DNA of 64,000 bases, taken from Termitomyces sp. T153 (lineage: Eukaryota > Basidiomycota > Agaricomycetes > Agaricales > Lyophyllaceae). The notes under the pieces are model-generated. The model had not been told where the DNA came from and did no database searches. It saw nothing but the letters and a program-made list of their open reading frames with translations. Below are positions 19,388 through 31,452 of this stretch, one piece after another. The stretch is from NCBI GenBank assembly GCA_018296165.2, contig JACKQL020000026.1:372001-436000 (forward strand), written 5' to 3'. The first letter of the stretch is position 1. Each line of letters starts with the position of its first letter. Made by a program: the position numbers and the translations under genes.

Positions 19388-21077
19388 TTAACCCACAACC
19401 TCGCCAACCCGCGGATTTTTCTCCTCCTCCCCCTCCTCCGCATCATCGTCCTCGTCCTCGTCCTCCCGCTCCTCCACCACGTCATGCGCATGCGCACCCA
19501 GGCCTTTCCCCTTCCCCTTCCTCTCCTCATCTTCCCGCTGAAACTCCTCCCTCATAACCTGCACGTCCTCATCAACCTTATGCACGACCCGATCGATGCC
19601 CGCCTCGGCAAGCGACACATGCGTGCGGTGCGTCGAGAGGTGCGCGGACTTGCGTGGAGGACGCTTGAGCCGCCGGCGCGCGACCATGACGGGCACGGAG
19701 CATTTCTGGATCAGGTAGTGCGATGTCGAGCCTAGGAGAATACTATGCAGAGGATTAGTGAGAGTGATGCTGCACTAGGGAGAGAATTACGAACCCTTTG
19801 AGTTGACCGAGTCCACGAGATCCGACAATGACCATTTCAGGCTCGTTGTGGTCCACGATATCTGTTTGCGGGGTTGGATTTTGGAATATTACAGGAAGGA
19901 GGGACGTACCTAGGAGCATGTGCCGCGCGTTCTTGGCGTGCCAGGCCTGGCAAGCGACTTTGATGTTGAGCTTGGTACGCTGAAGGAGGCTCGTAGCCTG
20001 CCGAACAAGGATGTACGCTAGACCTTGGCGCTGGATATATAAGATTAGCACGGTCGATATGAAACAAAATGACATGACCCCCACCTCTTGCTGGCTTCGC
20101 AACTTTGTCGTACGATCAGTCGCGTTGGGAATAGGTGGGTCGACTTTGGCGTCGTTCTCATTGACGGTGACAATGAGCAGACTATCCCCATCGCGAAGGA
20201 CGGTTCCGATGGCCCACTCGACGGCATAGCGACTTTCCTCGCTAAGGTCGCTCGCGACGACATACTTCCTCTTCTTGCGGTTGCCGAGCTTGGCAGCGGG
20301 ATCGCCCTGTGTGATGGTGATGGTGCACCTGTCGCGCTCAAAGACGGGGCGAGAGGTCTCGTAGTGCAGGGGCTCGTGGTGTCTCGTGCTCTTCCGGCGG
20401 CGGGGGTTGCGCTTCATGCGGCTGCTGGGGTCGAGTGTGGAGGGAAAGTAGGGCTCGGGGGGGACGACGACGTTGACGCCCTCGCCGAGGGGGTCTGGGT
20501 CTGCTTCTTCGGCGGCGGCGTGGGCGAGAGGGACGGGGGGGACGATGAGTGCGTTCTGTTCGGTGTTGCGCTCGGTGAGGTCGTCGAAAAAGCCGTCGTC
20601 CTCGGAATCGTCGTCTTCGGTGTCGTCGGGGGCGGTGTCGTCGGCCGAGTCGTAGGCGGTGGAGCGGGGGCGGATGGTGGGCGTGTCTGGGTCGGGCTCG
20701 GTGTCTGAGTAGGAGAGGTGGACTGCAGAGGGCGGGGGGGACGGCTCTGCACGGCGGCGGCGAAAGGCGAAGGGGGAGATGGAGCGGGCGCGGGAACGAG
20801 AACGGCTGGAGTCGGGGCGCGGGAGGGGGGGCACAGACGACGCAGACTTGACGCGCGAGAGCTGGACGAGGGTGCGGCCGCGAGACTCCTTGTCGTCTGT
20901 GCGGGACAGGGCATTCATCATGTTGGACAGCGACCGCGAGAACGACGGCTTGGGCTCATCCTGCGCCTCGAGCGTCGGCGACTTGAGCTTGTGCACCCAC
21001 GTCCGCCGCTTTTCGCTCATGATGGCAGGTTCTGCGATGCGCCAAGCACTGCCCTGCCCAGCACTCACCTCGCTCAT
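19388..21077 (-). CDS. UspA-domain (universal stress protein) family protein
   Basis: A long low-complexity N-terminus rich in Ser, Arg, Pro and acidic residues precedes a universal stress protein domain beginning KRKYVVASDLSEESRYAVEWA. The domain ends with the nucleotide-binding signature GSRGLGQLKGILLGSTSHYL, which fits G-x2-G-x9-G-S/T and suggests ATP binding. The tail is strongly acidic. There are four exons. The last intron separates GQLKG from ILLGSTS. The start at 21077 could instead be the internal MSEKRRTW at 21020. Its 5' end lies 68 bases from the stop of the Pet127 gene on the same strand. The exact role is unknown; fungal members are thought to act in stress signalling. The antisense ORFs here are GC-rich shadows. 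Confidence 0.85.
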
Positions 21078-21144
21078 CGTAGGAGATGTAGAACACGTGG
21101 CTCAGATATTATTGCCGTATAGATACAGAACACTCATCAATCTA

Positions 21145-24028
21145 CTACTTGGCCTCCTCCTCCTCCCTCCTCAGCATCCCATACACCTTTTGCAGCTCCT
21201 CCCACTCCACGATCCCACCAAGCCACACCTTCGCCCGCCCCTCCTCTTCAATCATCTTCTGCGCCGTCTCCCTTCCCCCCGCCCGCGAAATGTCCCTCAG
21301 CTCCTGCGTCCTCGGCCCCGGTAGCCTAAAGTAATGACTCGGCAACGTCGGCCTCGTCTCCTCCGACTGAACCTCTCCACCAAAGTTCAGCGCAGCAAAC
21401 ATCGCTTCCACCGTATGCGGGTCCAGCCCAGTCGGTATCTCAATGTACCGGAACTGTCTCGCCTTGGCATCAGCCAGCGCCGCATCAGCATCATCATCCG
21501 ACGACATCAGTTTTGATATCGACCAGTGCACCGTCCCTATCCCCGCAATCAGCTTCTCCACATCTCATCAAACAAGAATACAACTCACATGGCTCATCAA
21601 CACACCCCACCGCCGTCGACCCTCTCACCGGTCTCTGTCCCAGGAAGCTCGACGCTCTCACTTCCAGCTGCCTAGTCGGCGGCGACCACGCCCCCATATC
21701 TTCCTTCTCCACCTCCTTCGGCACCTCTGGCTTCTCCTGCTGCACCCATACATTCATCACATCCTCCCCTTCCATCTTCTCAAACGTGCACTTCACCGAC
21801 TCTCCAGGGAAACACGCCGCAGCCTCCTCCAACACCTTCTCAAGGAGAGTTACACACTTGTCGAACACCATGTTGCCCACTCCCTTGCCATTGCCAAAGA
21901 GCGCTTCGTCCATCTCTTGCAGCGAGATGTACTGGAATCCGAACAGGCGAGCTGTATTATGGTACGCCACGATCACACCGTCCATGTTGCCAATCCGCAC
22001 TTGGAAACTAAGATGCCTTCAGCACAGTGTCGTATGTATCCGCACCATACTCACCTGTACTTGAGGAACGCAGACCTGATAAGGTCATAGTACTCCCTCT
22101 CAAAGCTCTCCAACTTGCCAGTCTGCGAACGTATCAAATACCCCGAGTTCTCATCAAAGTTGAACAAATCCATCCGTATGGGAACACAAGCACGCGTCTT
22201 GATATCGAACACACCAGTACCGGGAAGCCTCGAGTCTACGCAATCGAGCTGTGAGCGCATCACCATTTTCTCGGACTGCATCACTAGCGTGTCAACTCTC
22301 TGGTACACCTAGGTTAAACACCACACACCTTGGAATAACGATACGCATCCCTAAGCTGTTTCTCCGCCGTTGGAGGAGGAGAGTTGAACCGCATGTAAGG
22401 CGCAAACTCTTCCGGCGTCGAGGTAAGGAATTTCTCAAGGAGCGTACCCTGCATCAATCAATACACTGCAACAAGGTGAAGAAGATGAGCATTACCATCC
22501 AAGTAAGAATATTCTTATCCGCGAACTGCTCCTTGTCACTATCCGAATCAATCGCATACCTCCCATCCCTATAATTCAACAACACCGACGCGGGCATACG
22601 CTGGCCAAGCGTAAAGTTGCGAGGCTGCAAGTCACCACAAGTATATCAGAGCCTATATTATATGTATAAAGCAAACCTCTTACCTCTTTCCCAAAATGCC
22701 GGCTAAGATTGTCCGTATTGACATCCTTATCCCTAGAAAGAAGGAAATAGAGGTGAGAAAGTATTCCAGAGAGCGAAGACGTTGAGCCCGCAAAGGTCCG
22801 GTTCTCCCTCCGTGCAAGTTCCCACAGATCCTAAGTAACCATTCAGTACATCATCTATATACCCCAACGAATGACATACATTGTCCCGTGAGCTCTTGAT
22901 GAAACCACCAAGGCGCTCAAACGCAAAATCCGTGACTTTAGGTATACTCTCAAGATATGGCGGGAAGTTGTACACCTTTGACCTCGGGTCCTGGAGCCAG
23001 TGTACGCCAGGGCTATCGTACGTTTAGTCACTGGTCCACATCACACGTCCATTCACAATAAAAAAAAAACCTACTTGAAAAGCACACGATCCAAACCGTG
23101 CGAGAGCCTCGCGATTGGGTGCTGTTCCGAGGGTGGCTCGACGTCTAAAAGTGTAGGACGGTCGGTGGGTTCGATGAGGCCTTCGATACGCCGGGAATAC
23201 GAGAGTGTAGGTTCGGGTGGGAGGTGGGGGGCAAAGGAACGATCGAGGAAGGTTGTTGAGGCGGTATCTTCGCCTGTCTCTTGATTGGGTTGGAGCTCTG
23301 TGAGAGTCTGTTGGAATTCGGAAGGAAGAGGTGCAGGTTCAAAACTCACCGTCGCGACCCCATCCTGATGGTTTCTCCTTTACGGAATTCTGGAGGGTGT
23401 CGAGGGATTGATACGCGGTATCCGGTGCTTGGGTCTGAGGAGGCGGTTGCTTCTTTTTCTTCTTCTTTTTCTTCTTCTTCTTTGGTGAGTCGAGATTATT
23501 GAGGTTGTTGATGAAGGATTTCAACACTCTTTCGGATTCCAGAAAAGGCTCATGCTCTTTGTTTGGTGTGCTCGTATGCGGTGGCCCCGAAGGTTGTGCT
23601 GATGCATGGTTGTTGTTTCCAGGAGGATGCGACGACTGACGACTTTGCCGCTTTTGCAGAAATTCCTTCGCTGCCTTTAGTTCGTGTTAAGCTCGCATTA
23701 AGTTGAGAAAAAAGTAAGTAATTATACTTACAAGGACCAATGCTGCGGAATCAGGGGATAAACCACTTCTATTTTGCGAATGCTCTGTTTGCGAATGCTC
23801 TGTGGCGTATTGGCGTACCAGACCTTCTTCTAGGTTGGTCTCGTCGGGACTACGTATCAATGCTCGGAGTCGTTTAGAAAGAGGGACATCTTTTAAAGTG
23901 TGGGCGCTATTAGAGAACCTTGAGGAGAGACATCGTGAGACTATGGACGGAGGCAGGCGACGCCTCAAGGTGCTCATCAAGTTTTGAAGAAGAGCAGAAG
24001 CAAAATTACTTCGTGACTGACGTGACAA
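21145..24028 (-). CDS. PET127: Mitochondrial RNA-processing protein Pet127
   Basis: Pet127 is a mitochondrial membrane-associated protein needed for 5' processing and turnover of mitochondrial RNAs in yeast. The recognisable core reads VHWLQDPRSKVYNFPPYLE, then RNFTLGQRMPASVLLNYRDGRYAIDSDSD, then LDCVDSRLPGTGVFDIKTRA and NMDGVIVAYHNTARLFGFQYI. The D-x-K in FDIKTRA fits the PD-(D/E)xK nuclease-fold assignment that I recall for this family. The N-terminus MSTLRRRLPPSIVSRCLSSRFSN (from 23977, with an upstream ATG at 24028) is a typical presequence. An exon near 23.5 kb encodes an uninterrupted run of about eleven lysines. At least six introns are inferred. The gene ends REEEEAK. Confidence 0.87.
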
Positions 24029-24451
24029 GTTCCTTCTCGGTCACGTCGCGTTTGACGCGTCTATATGTGCATTATGTAATGCCTCTCTTTGTTCCCCCTC
24101 GTCGTTTTGTCGACTCTTTGGAGAATCACAGCACCCTTCAAGTTGGTTGAAATCTGGTTTGGTACAAGTCTTGTAGAGAGCCTAGTTTCTCAGAGGATAC
24201 TGAGTAGTTCAAATACGTACTCAAAATAGAACTAGTTGATCAGTCAAGAAAATATTCAACTGATCTGCTAAATTCTCAAACACGCACAAATGAAAATCAC
24301 AGTTGGATGCAAAGTATCATGTATGCCATATTTGGAATGCCTAAGGGTGACCGTAACCCAGCCGTGACAAACGCGCTTGGCGACCTGTCACTCGACGGCA
24401 ACGGCACAATCGTCATTCTCAATTCTTTCAGTTTTTTTATCCCAAACGGCC
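24029..24451. promoter_or_regulatory. Divergent intergenic region PET127 / ARL8
   Basis: About 420 bases separate the two divergent starts. I see no clear TATA box or operator. ORFs inside it have no recognisable content. Confidence 0.4.
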
Positions 24452-25581
24452 ATGGCTGGCTTCTTCACTTCGTTCTTCCTATGGTTGAGTGGGTGAGTAC
24501 TCGCTGCTATCATCTTCTCAACACTACCCCACGCCATACAGGCTCTTTTTCTCTAAAGCGGCCGAGATAGCTGTCGTCGGGCTCCAGGTACGTTCAGTGG
24601 TTTCAAGGTTTGTAGTATGTACGTCTGACTATGGCACTTTGCAGGCCTCTGGAAAGACATCATTCGTGAACGTTTTAACATCCGGGCAGGTATATTTATG
24701 CGCAGCGTTTTTCTAAAGAATGGTTCTCATGGGCACCGTGGTGTATCAGTGGAGCGAAGACGTCGTTCCGACCGTCGCGTTCAATTTCCGTAAAATAAGG
24801 AAAGGAAATGTGACGCTCAAAGTCTGGGACGTTGCTGGTACGTATCCTGCTTCTGTTTCCTTCCGCTTACCGACCGCGGCTACGGACAGGCCAACCCAGA
24901 TTTCGCAACATGTGGGAACGATACTGCAACGGTGTTGACGCTATTGTGTATGTCTGCTTCTCGTGCTAAACGCGGTCTTCTGTATATCTTATATGTCTTT
25001 AGGTTTGTCGTGGACTCGATGGATGTATGTCTTCGCGTCCTCAACGGAATCCCCCTAATGCGATCTGTAGCCGGACAAATTCAACTCGGCGCGATTTGAA
25101 CTACATCAACTACTGTCGCAATATAGTCTTACGGGCGTACCATTATTAGTGGTGTGTTGCTTATTTGTATCCGTGTCATTTGCTTCTGGTTAACATTCAT
25201 GGTAGCTCGGCAACAAAAACGATCTGGAAGGACACGCTACCGTGAAACAACTCATCAGTGCCCTGTAAGGCCTTTATACTCAACCGATGCAACCTCTCAT
25301 GAGGGAAATTTAGACAACTTGACCAAATCAGAGACCGGCCAGTATCGGTGCGTCCTTATCTGACTTCCACAGGATCTTGGACTAAATGACGGATTTCTAG
25401 TGTTACTCGGTGGGTCAAAATCACTTTTGACAGCTTCTTCAGAATTCTGATTCATTTTACAGTGCTCAATGAAAAGCCAACACAACTTGTACGTTATATT
25501 CTGACTTGCGGAACCCATATCTCACATTTTTTTTTGTGCAGGGACATAGTGTTACAGTGGCTCACTGCACGAAGCCATTGA
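24452..25581 (+). CDS. ARL8: Arf-like GTPase Arl8
   Basis: Arl8 is a small GTPase that sits on lysosomes or vacuoles and directs organelle positioning and fusion. It starts [14 protein letters not shown] and lacks the Gly2 used for myristoylation in Arf proteins, as is usual for Arl8. G1 is [10 protein letters not shown], switch I is [15 protein letters not shown], and switch II is [18 protein letters not shown]4 is LGNKND and the C-terminus is [14 protein letters not shown] place eight introns, all in frame, with no break. The last small exon (SMKSQHNL region) needs the donor after CYS. A coiled-coil gene of the SCOC type, a family known to bind Arl GTPases, lies convergently 239 bases away. 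Confidence 0.9.
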
Positions 25582-25820
25582 TCTACCAGTGGATTCTTTT
25601 CTTGTACCATCATCTTGCTGCATTTATGCCTTATCTCTGGAACCATTCTTCATAGGTAGTTACCCCTGCTGTACCACCACTACTTCGTACATTATTCTAC
25701 ATGTGCATGTCTATAATTTATACATTCATCATTATCTCCTCTCTCCAGCCCCTGATACAAATCAACAAATCTTAGCGAAGGAACAATGCGTACAAAGGGC
25801 CTTTATCTTCCATTGATCTG

Positions 25821-26181
25821 TTATCGTCTCTTCGCCATTTGCATGGTGAGGTTGTCGATGTACATCTGTAGTGTCGCGTTCCCTGACGTTAGCTTGTCGA
25901 CCTCATTTTGCACTGTCTGGACACGAGCCACCAGAGCTGAAGAAAAAATATGAGCCTCAGCTGTAGATCGGTGGTAAATTTGGAAACAAACTGCGTAGGT
26001 CCTCCTGCGACGCAACAATATCCCTTAGGCACCAGTCAACATCGAGAAAAACGAACGATACCATGGATGAGACTCACTTGAGAAGCTTCTCTCTCTTCAA
26101 AGCATCACGCACAAAGTCAGCAGGCTCGGACAATGCAGCTCCCCAAGCAGAAGCATCATCGTATGAAGGTTGAAAGGACAT
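25821..26181 (-). CDS. Short coiled-coil protein (SCOC / Slo1 type)
   Basis: Three exons give a protein of about 80 residues. It starts MSFQPSYDDASAWGAALSEP, continues with DALKREKLLKDIVASQEDL and ends with LTSGNATLQMYIDNLTMQMAKRR. The heptad-like pattern and the closing block NxxLQxYIxNLM resemble the SCOC/Slo1 family. Its members are coiled coils that bind Arl1 or Arl3 at the Golgi. The middle exon is read with the acceptor after GCCTAAG, which keeps the frame open; the alternative acceptor breaks it. It shares an 85-bp promoter gap with the Rpn13 gene and faces the ARL8 gene. Confidence 0.75.
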
Positions 26182-26266
26182 TGATTTCAAATCCGAAATC
26201 CGATCAGAATTTGCTAAAGCACTGACGCGTCGCGCTGCAGCTCACTTCTACCTTACCATTGCAACC
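26182..26266. promoter_or_regulatory. 85-bp bidirectional promoter, SCOC-like / RPN13
   Basis: Only 85 bases separate the two divergent ATGs, so both promoters and 5' leaders must share this stretch. No TATA box is obvious. Confidence 0.6.
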
Positions 26267-27438
26267 ATGTCCGAAACTCTCCTTGCATTCAAAGCCGGCC
26301 GTGCTTATCGCCGTCCTGGTACGAACTTTGTTGATGCTCGTCCTGAGAAGGGTGCTATCATTCTAAACAATGGTGACGATGGGCTGTTGCATTTTATGTG
26401 GAAAAACAGAACGACGGGAAACATAGAGGAAGTAAGGTGTTTTTGAGTATCCGGGTAATTGCTTGACTTATGCGGGTGGCATAGGATCTTATCTTATTCC
26501 CATCGGATGCTACGTTCATCAAGGTTCCTCAGATAGGCGATGGAAGGGTCTATGTCCTCAAGTTCTCCTCGTCTGATCAGCGACACTTCGTGCGTCTATC
26601 TTTCGTTTTTGGTCGATCAATTCTGATGTCTAGGATTTGCAGTTTTGGATGCAGGTAATAATGACCTACCAATATCTTTATTTCCACCTTCTCAATCACT
26701 AGCAGGATGCATCTTCCGCTCGTGACGAAGAGTTCGTTACTAACCTAAATGGTTACCTCGATGACCCAGATTACGTTCCCCAGTGGGGAACATCTCAACA
26801 GCAACCCGAAGCCTCTACATCAGCTGCTGCTGCGTCCACGTACATCAAAATGCCCTGCAGCTGAATTATCGACTAACTCGCCACCTTTCCAGATCCACTT
26901 CTACTACCCAACCCCAGTTCCAAGCGACTCAAGAACAGATCAACCAACTTGCAGAAATTCTAGGGAATGCAGCTGGTACTGAAGCATCGGCTCCACCTGG
27001 TTATTCTTCCTATATATTTTTTTCTTGTGTTGAATACTAATCGATGGCGTTGAGTAGCGTTATCCTTGACGGACATTCTCACTCCTGCGGTCCTTGGTCC
27101 GTTGTTCAACGAGCACCCTGAGCTAATTCCTGCTATTTTTCCGTACCTCCCACCCGATCTACCAGTTCCTCCTTCCGCCGAAGTGCTCGAACGTATCATC
27201 AAGTACGTCATACTTTTCTGTTGTTTTACCCGATCCTTTGACTTGCTTTACTTCCAGCTCTCCACAATTCCGGAATGCACTTGCTAATTTTGACCAGGCG
27301 CTTAGAACAGGACTCTTAGGCAATTTAGTACGTGGACTGGGGCTGCCAGAAGAGGCGGGGACAGGTGTGGTGGCGTTCCTAAGGGCAATACAGGAGCAGG
27401 CTGACCAGGAGAGAGGCGATAGTATGGAGACAGATTAA
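26267..27438 (+). CDS. RPN13: Proteasome ubiquitin receptor Rpn13 (ADRM1)
   Basis: This is a subunit of the 26S proteasome lid/base that binds ubiquitin through an N-terminal Pru domain and recruits the deubiquitinase Uch37 through a C-terminal DEUBAD domain. The Pru domain is clear: MSETLLAFKAGRAYRRPGTN, KGAIILNNGDDGLLHFMWKN, VYVLKFSSSDQRHFFWMQ and EEFVTNLNGYLDDP. The linker is rich in Ser, Thr and Gln. The DEUBAD-like part reads LTDILTPAVLGPLFNEHPELIPAIFPYLPPDLP. The protein ends GDSMETD. Short introns interrupt it, and one near 27.2 kb joins LERII to NSPQFRNALANF. The presence of both domains indicates a full-length member. Confidence 0.92.
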
Positions 27439-29745
27439 TGACTGACCATAGTACTCTTTTTCTTGAGTTCGAACGATGTTTAGTTCCCATTATAACTTGA
27501 AATTGTTTTCTCCATGACGCGAATGAATCAGCCCTGTGCTTGTGTGCCCTGGACGTTCACAAACGTTTGAGCTAAGCCTTAGATACATATCGACCATCCC
27601 TGTTCTCGTGCTGTATCTGCTTGTTCCCTGGCATGACCTAATGTCGCTTCTTGTTATCACCGTCGTAACAAATGTGTCAGTGCCATTCAAAATGCTCATT
27701 GCCTCTCCAGTGAGATCATCGTCAAGATGTGTGGACTGCGCTCCTGGGGTCTGTTCATACCAAAACGACGGCTGATGAGTCTAAGAGATGCGCTGTGGAG
27801 GGAATCGAGGCCACCAGACGTACCTATATAAAGGATTCGTGAGATACTTTGGGTCTTCGGAGGACATGCGGAGCCGGGATATTTGCAGGACATGCCAGTG
27901 AGGACTTAACGGTTGGGAGGGAAACCAGCATTCGATTTATTGTATCAGAAAGAAAATGGCGAATTTCTTTGCGACTTCTCATTTGTCATTTCGAAGGCCG
28001 AGAGAGGAATATGAACTTGACGAGATTGCGCACTTCAGTCATGATCATTTGTTCGCCTCAGGTGTCCTATCTTAGCTCTCGAAATATTAGATCTGCTCGT
28101 CATAGCAATCACAGAGATCTTCCCGAGCGTAGGATTCGAGCTTCCTCAGGGTACGACCCCAAATCATGCCCGGGGCAATAAAAACTGACAATATCGGCCT
28201 CATGCCATGAGATTTTATCCTCGAGGCGGAGAACAATGGTCGTACCCGTCTATACCCAACATTATCGTCCAAAAAGTAGAGCTTTGAATAAGGGAGTAAA
28301 TGACTCCTTATGATAAGTTTCATGAAAGACCGTTCTGGACGTAGTGGTAAAATTAAGTCTTTAGGTTGCCTGTAAGGTGATCTTAGAGCCTGGAAATCCA
28401 TAAGTACCAGGATGCACACAAGTTCCTGGCTGCCCATATATCTGCGTGCCAATTCTTGAAATGACATTGTTTACCTCAGTGGGCAATTGATATATCAAAT
28501 AAAACACAAAAGACTGCTTAGGAAAGCAACCCGCCAAGTTGCTCTGAGTATATATCTGCTCTGTTAAATGTTTGTTCTGTCTGCGCCGTAATTGAAGGTT
28601 GTGTTCGAGTCTTTGTGTTTCTGCGAGGTAGTGAGCGGTCCGAGAGGATGAGATCGTGACGATCTGAGGTTCGAGTGTTTCATTGGTTTCACCCGTTCTG
28701 ACAGTTGCAAGGAGATATTTTGAACAAGAAATGGCCTAGGCCTACGGCTCCCAGTAAGAAATAGCACAACGTTGGGTGGAAAAACAAACATTACCGAACA
28801 CGATTTTCGTGTGTACCTCACATATCCGTTGATTTGATATCCACACTCAGGAGGCGTCATTTTTTTTTTCAACCAGATGCCGAAGGCGCATTATTACGCG
28901 TTGTGGTACAATACACAAAGCAGACTTCAGACTTCCTTTACAATGAAGCAGCTCGGGCAGGGACCTGGGTACATCATAGATCGATTTTCGAGGTTACTGC
29001 AAAAAACCTGCCGCAGCTGCTTCCGCGGAAGTAAGATCTACAGGATCCAGATTGAGGATATTGGCTCTCTTGCTGTGTGCTCTTGAAGTTCTCCTACAGC
29101 TTCTTCGCCGCAAATTTTGCTTCTACACGCACGCATAGACATTCGCGTTGTGCTGAAGAAGGAAGGCCTTATGATATACAAAGATGCTAAGAACCAGGCT
29201 GAGCTGGATAAGTCTCCGACAAACCCTTGGCTGTTTCTTCTCCACCCCAGAATTGCGTCGTTTATGCTGTCTCGTTCAGACTGGTCAGGCACTTTTGTTC
29301 AGCTGTAAAATATGGTTCTACAGCAAAGTATGCTCGGGAGAGAAGGCCAAATGCTAAACAGTAGGATCGGGATATCTGCAAAAGTAGGCGAGTTGAAAGG
29401 CATAGTAGACGGCAGGGCTGTTTCACAAACTCACGACGTGTCAACCAAGCTGTTGACCCTGCCGTAGATTTGCGATCAATCGATCAAGGACAAATTTGTG
29501 CTAAAGAGTCGAAGAGCCATGAAGATCGAGCTCCATCAATCACTCGGGATTGAAGAAAGATGGATGCTGCGCTCGCAAATCGTTGACAGAAGAAACTAGA
29601 AGCCGGCCCGCTACTGCCGACAAATATCCTCTAGGGTTGTTCCCACTACATGCGTCGAGGCCTCTGCATTCTGTTCAAACTATGAATTGTAGTTTCTATC
29701 AAATTGGAGGATTTCAGCCTCACATACAATGGTCAAATTACTCCT
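27439..29745. other. Gene-poor stretch of about 2.3 kb
   Basis: Apart from a possible F-box remnant at its left end nothing is recognised. ORFs of 60-126 codons on both strands have no known motifs and are interrupted. Confidence 0.5.
27690..27900 (+). pseudogene. Possible F-box protein remnant
   Basis: One frame reads CLSSEIIVKMCGLRSWGLF and then LRDALWRESRPPDVPI before a stop, with DICRTC in a shifted frame. The spacing of LxSEII, LWRxxRPP and a CxxC resembles the start of the large F-box families of mushroom fungi. It lacks an intact frame and could be chance. Confidence 0.25.
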
Positions 29746-31452
29746 TGAATCATCGTTGCATATGTTGTGTTGACCTATGACTGCAGGTGGCAAGCAGGCC
29801 GGGGGTGGAGTGATGACAAGAAACTCGTCGAGGAAATTGCGGGAAGGAACTCTCCACTTTGGCCTCACAATGGAGAACCTATTGAGCTTGTACTTGGTAA
29901 TTGCTTAATCATTATGCTTTTACATTGCTAATTGATCCCCCTCTATCCTCAAAGGCATCAAGCGTACTGGCACCTCCCATCTGCTTCTATCTGAACGTCA
30001 AGTCAGGGACATGATACGCGCCTATAGACAGCCCTTTCCCCGTCGTTCTATACATGCTTTAGAATTTGAGTCACTTTCCCCAATCTATCTTCACAGCAAG
30101 GAAGAATTCGAGCAGATATTCGGACGACTGAAGATCAAGCACATCAAAGGTCGCACACCTTGGGACAATAGCCAGGAGAATAAAGCGTTCTCTACAAGTG
30201 AATATCATCCTGAGCGTGGAGCCTTCGAGCATGGGCGGTATGATCAATTCTTGAGAACATGGATTGACATGCTCATCTACTTTTTCATACCAGGCTATTC
30301 TATCATATCCTAGGAGGAAAGGGAAGGATTGATCCCGGGAAATTCAATTTACACGACTTGTCTTGGGCTGATGGGGTCAAAATATATTCATTTGCCATTT
30401 CTCTACGCTCCCCAGACACACGTCCCAGTCAGGATCGTATTAATCATCCTATTGCGCTGGACTGTGGCCTAGCACAAGCTACACTTGACCTTTCATACTG
30501 TGAAACGTCCGCAATTCATTACATTTTCTATAATCATCGTATGCTAGGTGCAGGCTCTCCCAAGTTAGTGAGTGACTGCTTTTCTGCTTTCTGCGCTGCC
30601 CCCTGATCGTTCGTGACCATTCAAGCCTTTTGTACACGGGGAGACAGAAGAGCTTGACGACGTGACTATATCTGCTCGCCTTAGGGACTTCTTTTCCGCG
30701 CATATTCATGAGGGTTCGAAAGGGGGATCAAAGCCTATCGTCCTCCTCGTGCACAACGAGGTTGTCTCGATGAACATGCTCAAGAATTGTGGTGTAGACA
30801 CCTCATCTTGGAAATCCGGTCTCAGAGATCTCTTAAATTTCTCAGCCCTTCAAGATCACAGAAATGATTATAGACGGCGAGACGGACCTCGGTACCGTGA
30901 TGACAGAAACAGAAGGGAAAGCTCCAATGGGAGAACAGAACGGTCTCGTTCTCCGCGTCCGTCTACCTCTGGCTCCCAGTTGCGATATGATTCTCCCCCG
31001 TCACGGCGCACGTCCTTTGCCCCGGTTTACGTGGTGGATATAAAACCGCACTACACGGCCCTCATACAAACAACAACGGCGTCCGAGAGTGTCACTGCCA
31101 TCGCTGGACCACTTGGATTGGACTTGGTTGACATCAAAGGTTGGTGTGCTGGGAACGATGCCGTGTAAGCCCATAGATTGCACTGCGTTATTTTATGGAA
31201 TTAAGTTGTGTTATTAGAACAATGTTCAAGATCTGGCACGCTATGGTATCAGGACCTTCCATCAACGAGCAGCGTGAGCTACGCATCAAAAATCGTGACC
31301 CAAAACTGCGCGCTGCTATGATCGCCGCAACCAATCTGGTGACGCCAAGAAATGACTCTGACTTTGACCCAACTACTATTACCTTGCCAACGCAGGAAGC
31401 AATCAATCACGATGACTCAGATTATGGAGAATCGTCTAATTCTGATGATTAA
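29746..31452 (+). CDS. Gfd2/YDR514C-like nuclease-fold protein (5' end unresolved)
   Basis: The reading frame starts with no ATG that I can justify, so a first exon is missing. Conserved text begins YDCRWQAGRGWSDDKKLVEE. It continues HLLLSERQVRDMIRAYRQPFP, then INHPIALDCGLAQATLDL, KPFVHGETEELDDV and KPIVLLVHNEVVSMNMLKNCG, and ends with KGWCAGNDAV and IWHAMVSGPSINEQR. This is the RNase H-like fold of the Gfd2/YDR514C family, related to DEDDh exonucleases. I infer the nuclease fold but cannot confirm activity. An Arg/Ser/Asp-rich insert (DHRNDYRRRDGPRYRDDRNR) lies between the last helices of the fold. At least five exons are placed with short introns. Confidence 0.65.

Noticed and set aside
19484..21324. 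Several long plus-strand ORFs (up to 206 codons) opposite the UspA-domain gene
   Set aside because: They are antisense shadows of a GC-rich coding region; their Gly/Val/Asp-rich text has no domain, while the minus strand encodes a clear Usp signature.
28087..29308. Hypothetical ORFs on both strands, 60-126 codons
   Set aside because: No recognisable motif, no paired exons, and stops in all frames between them.
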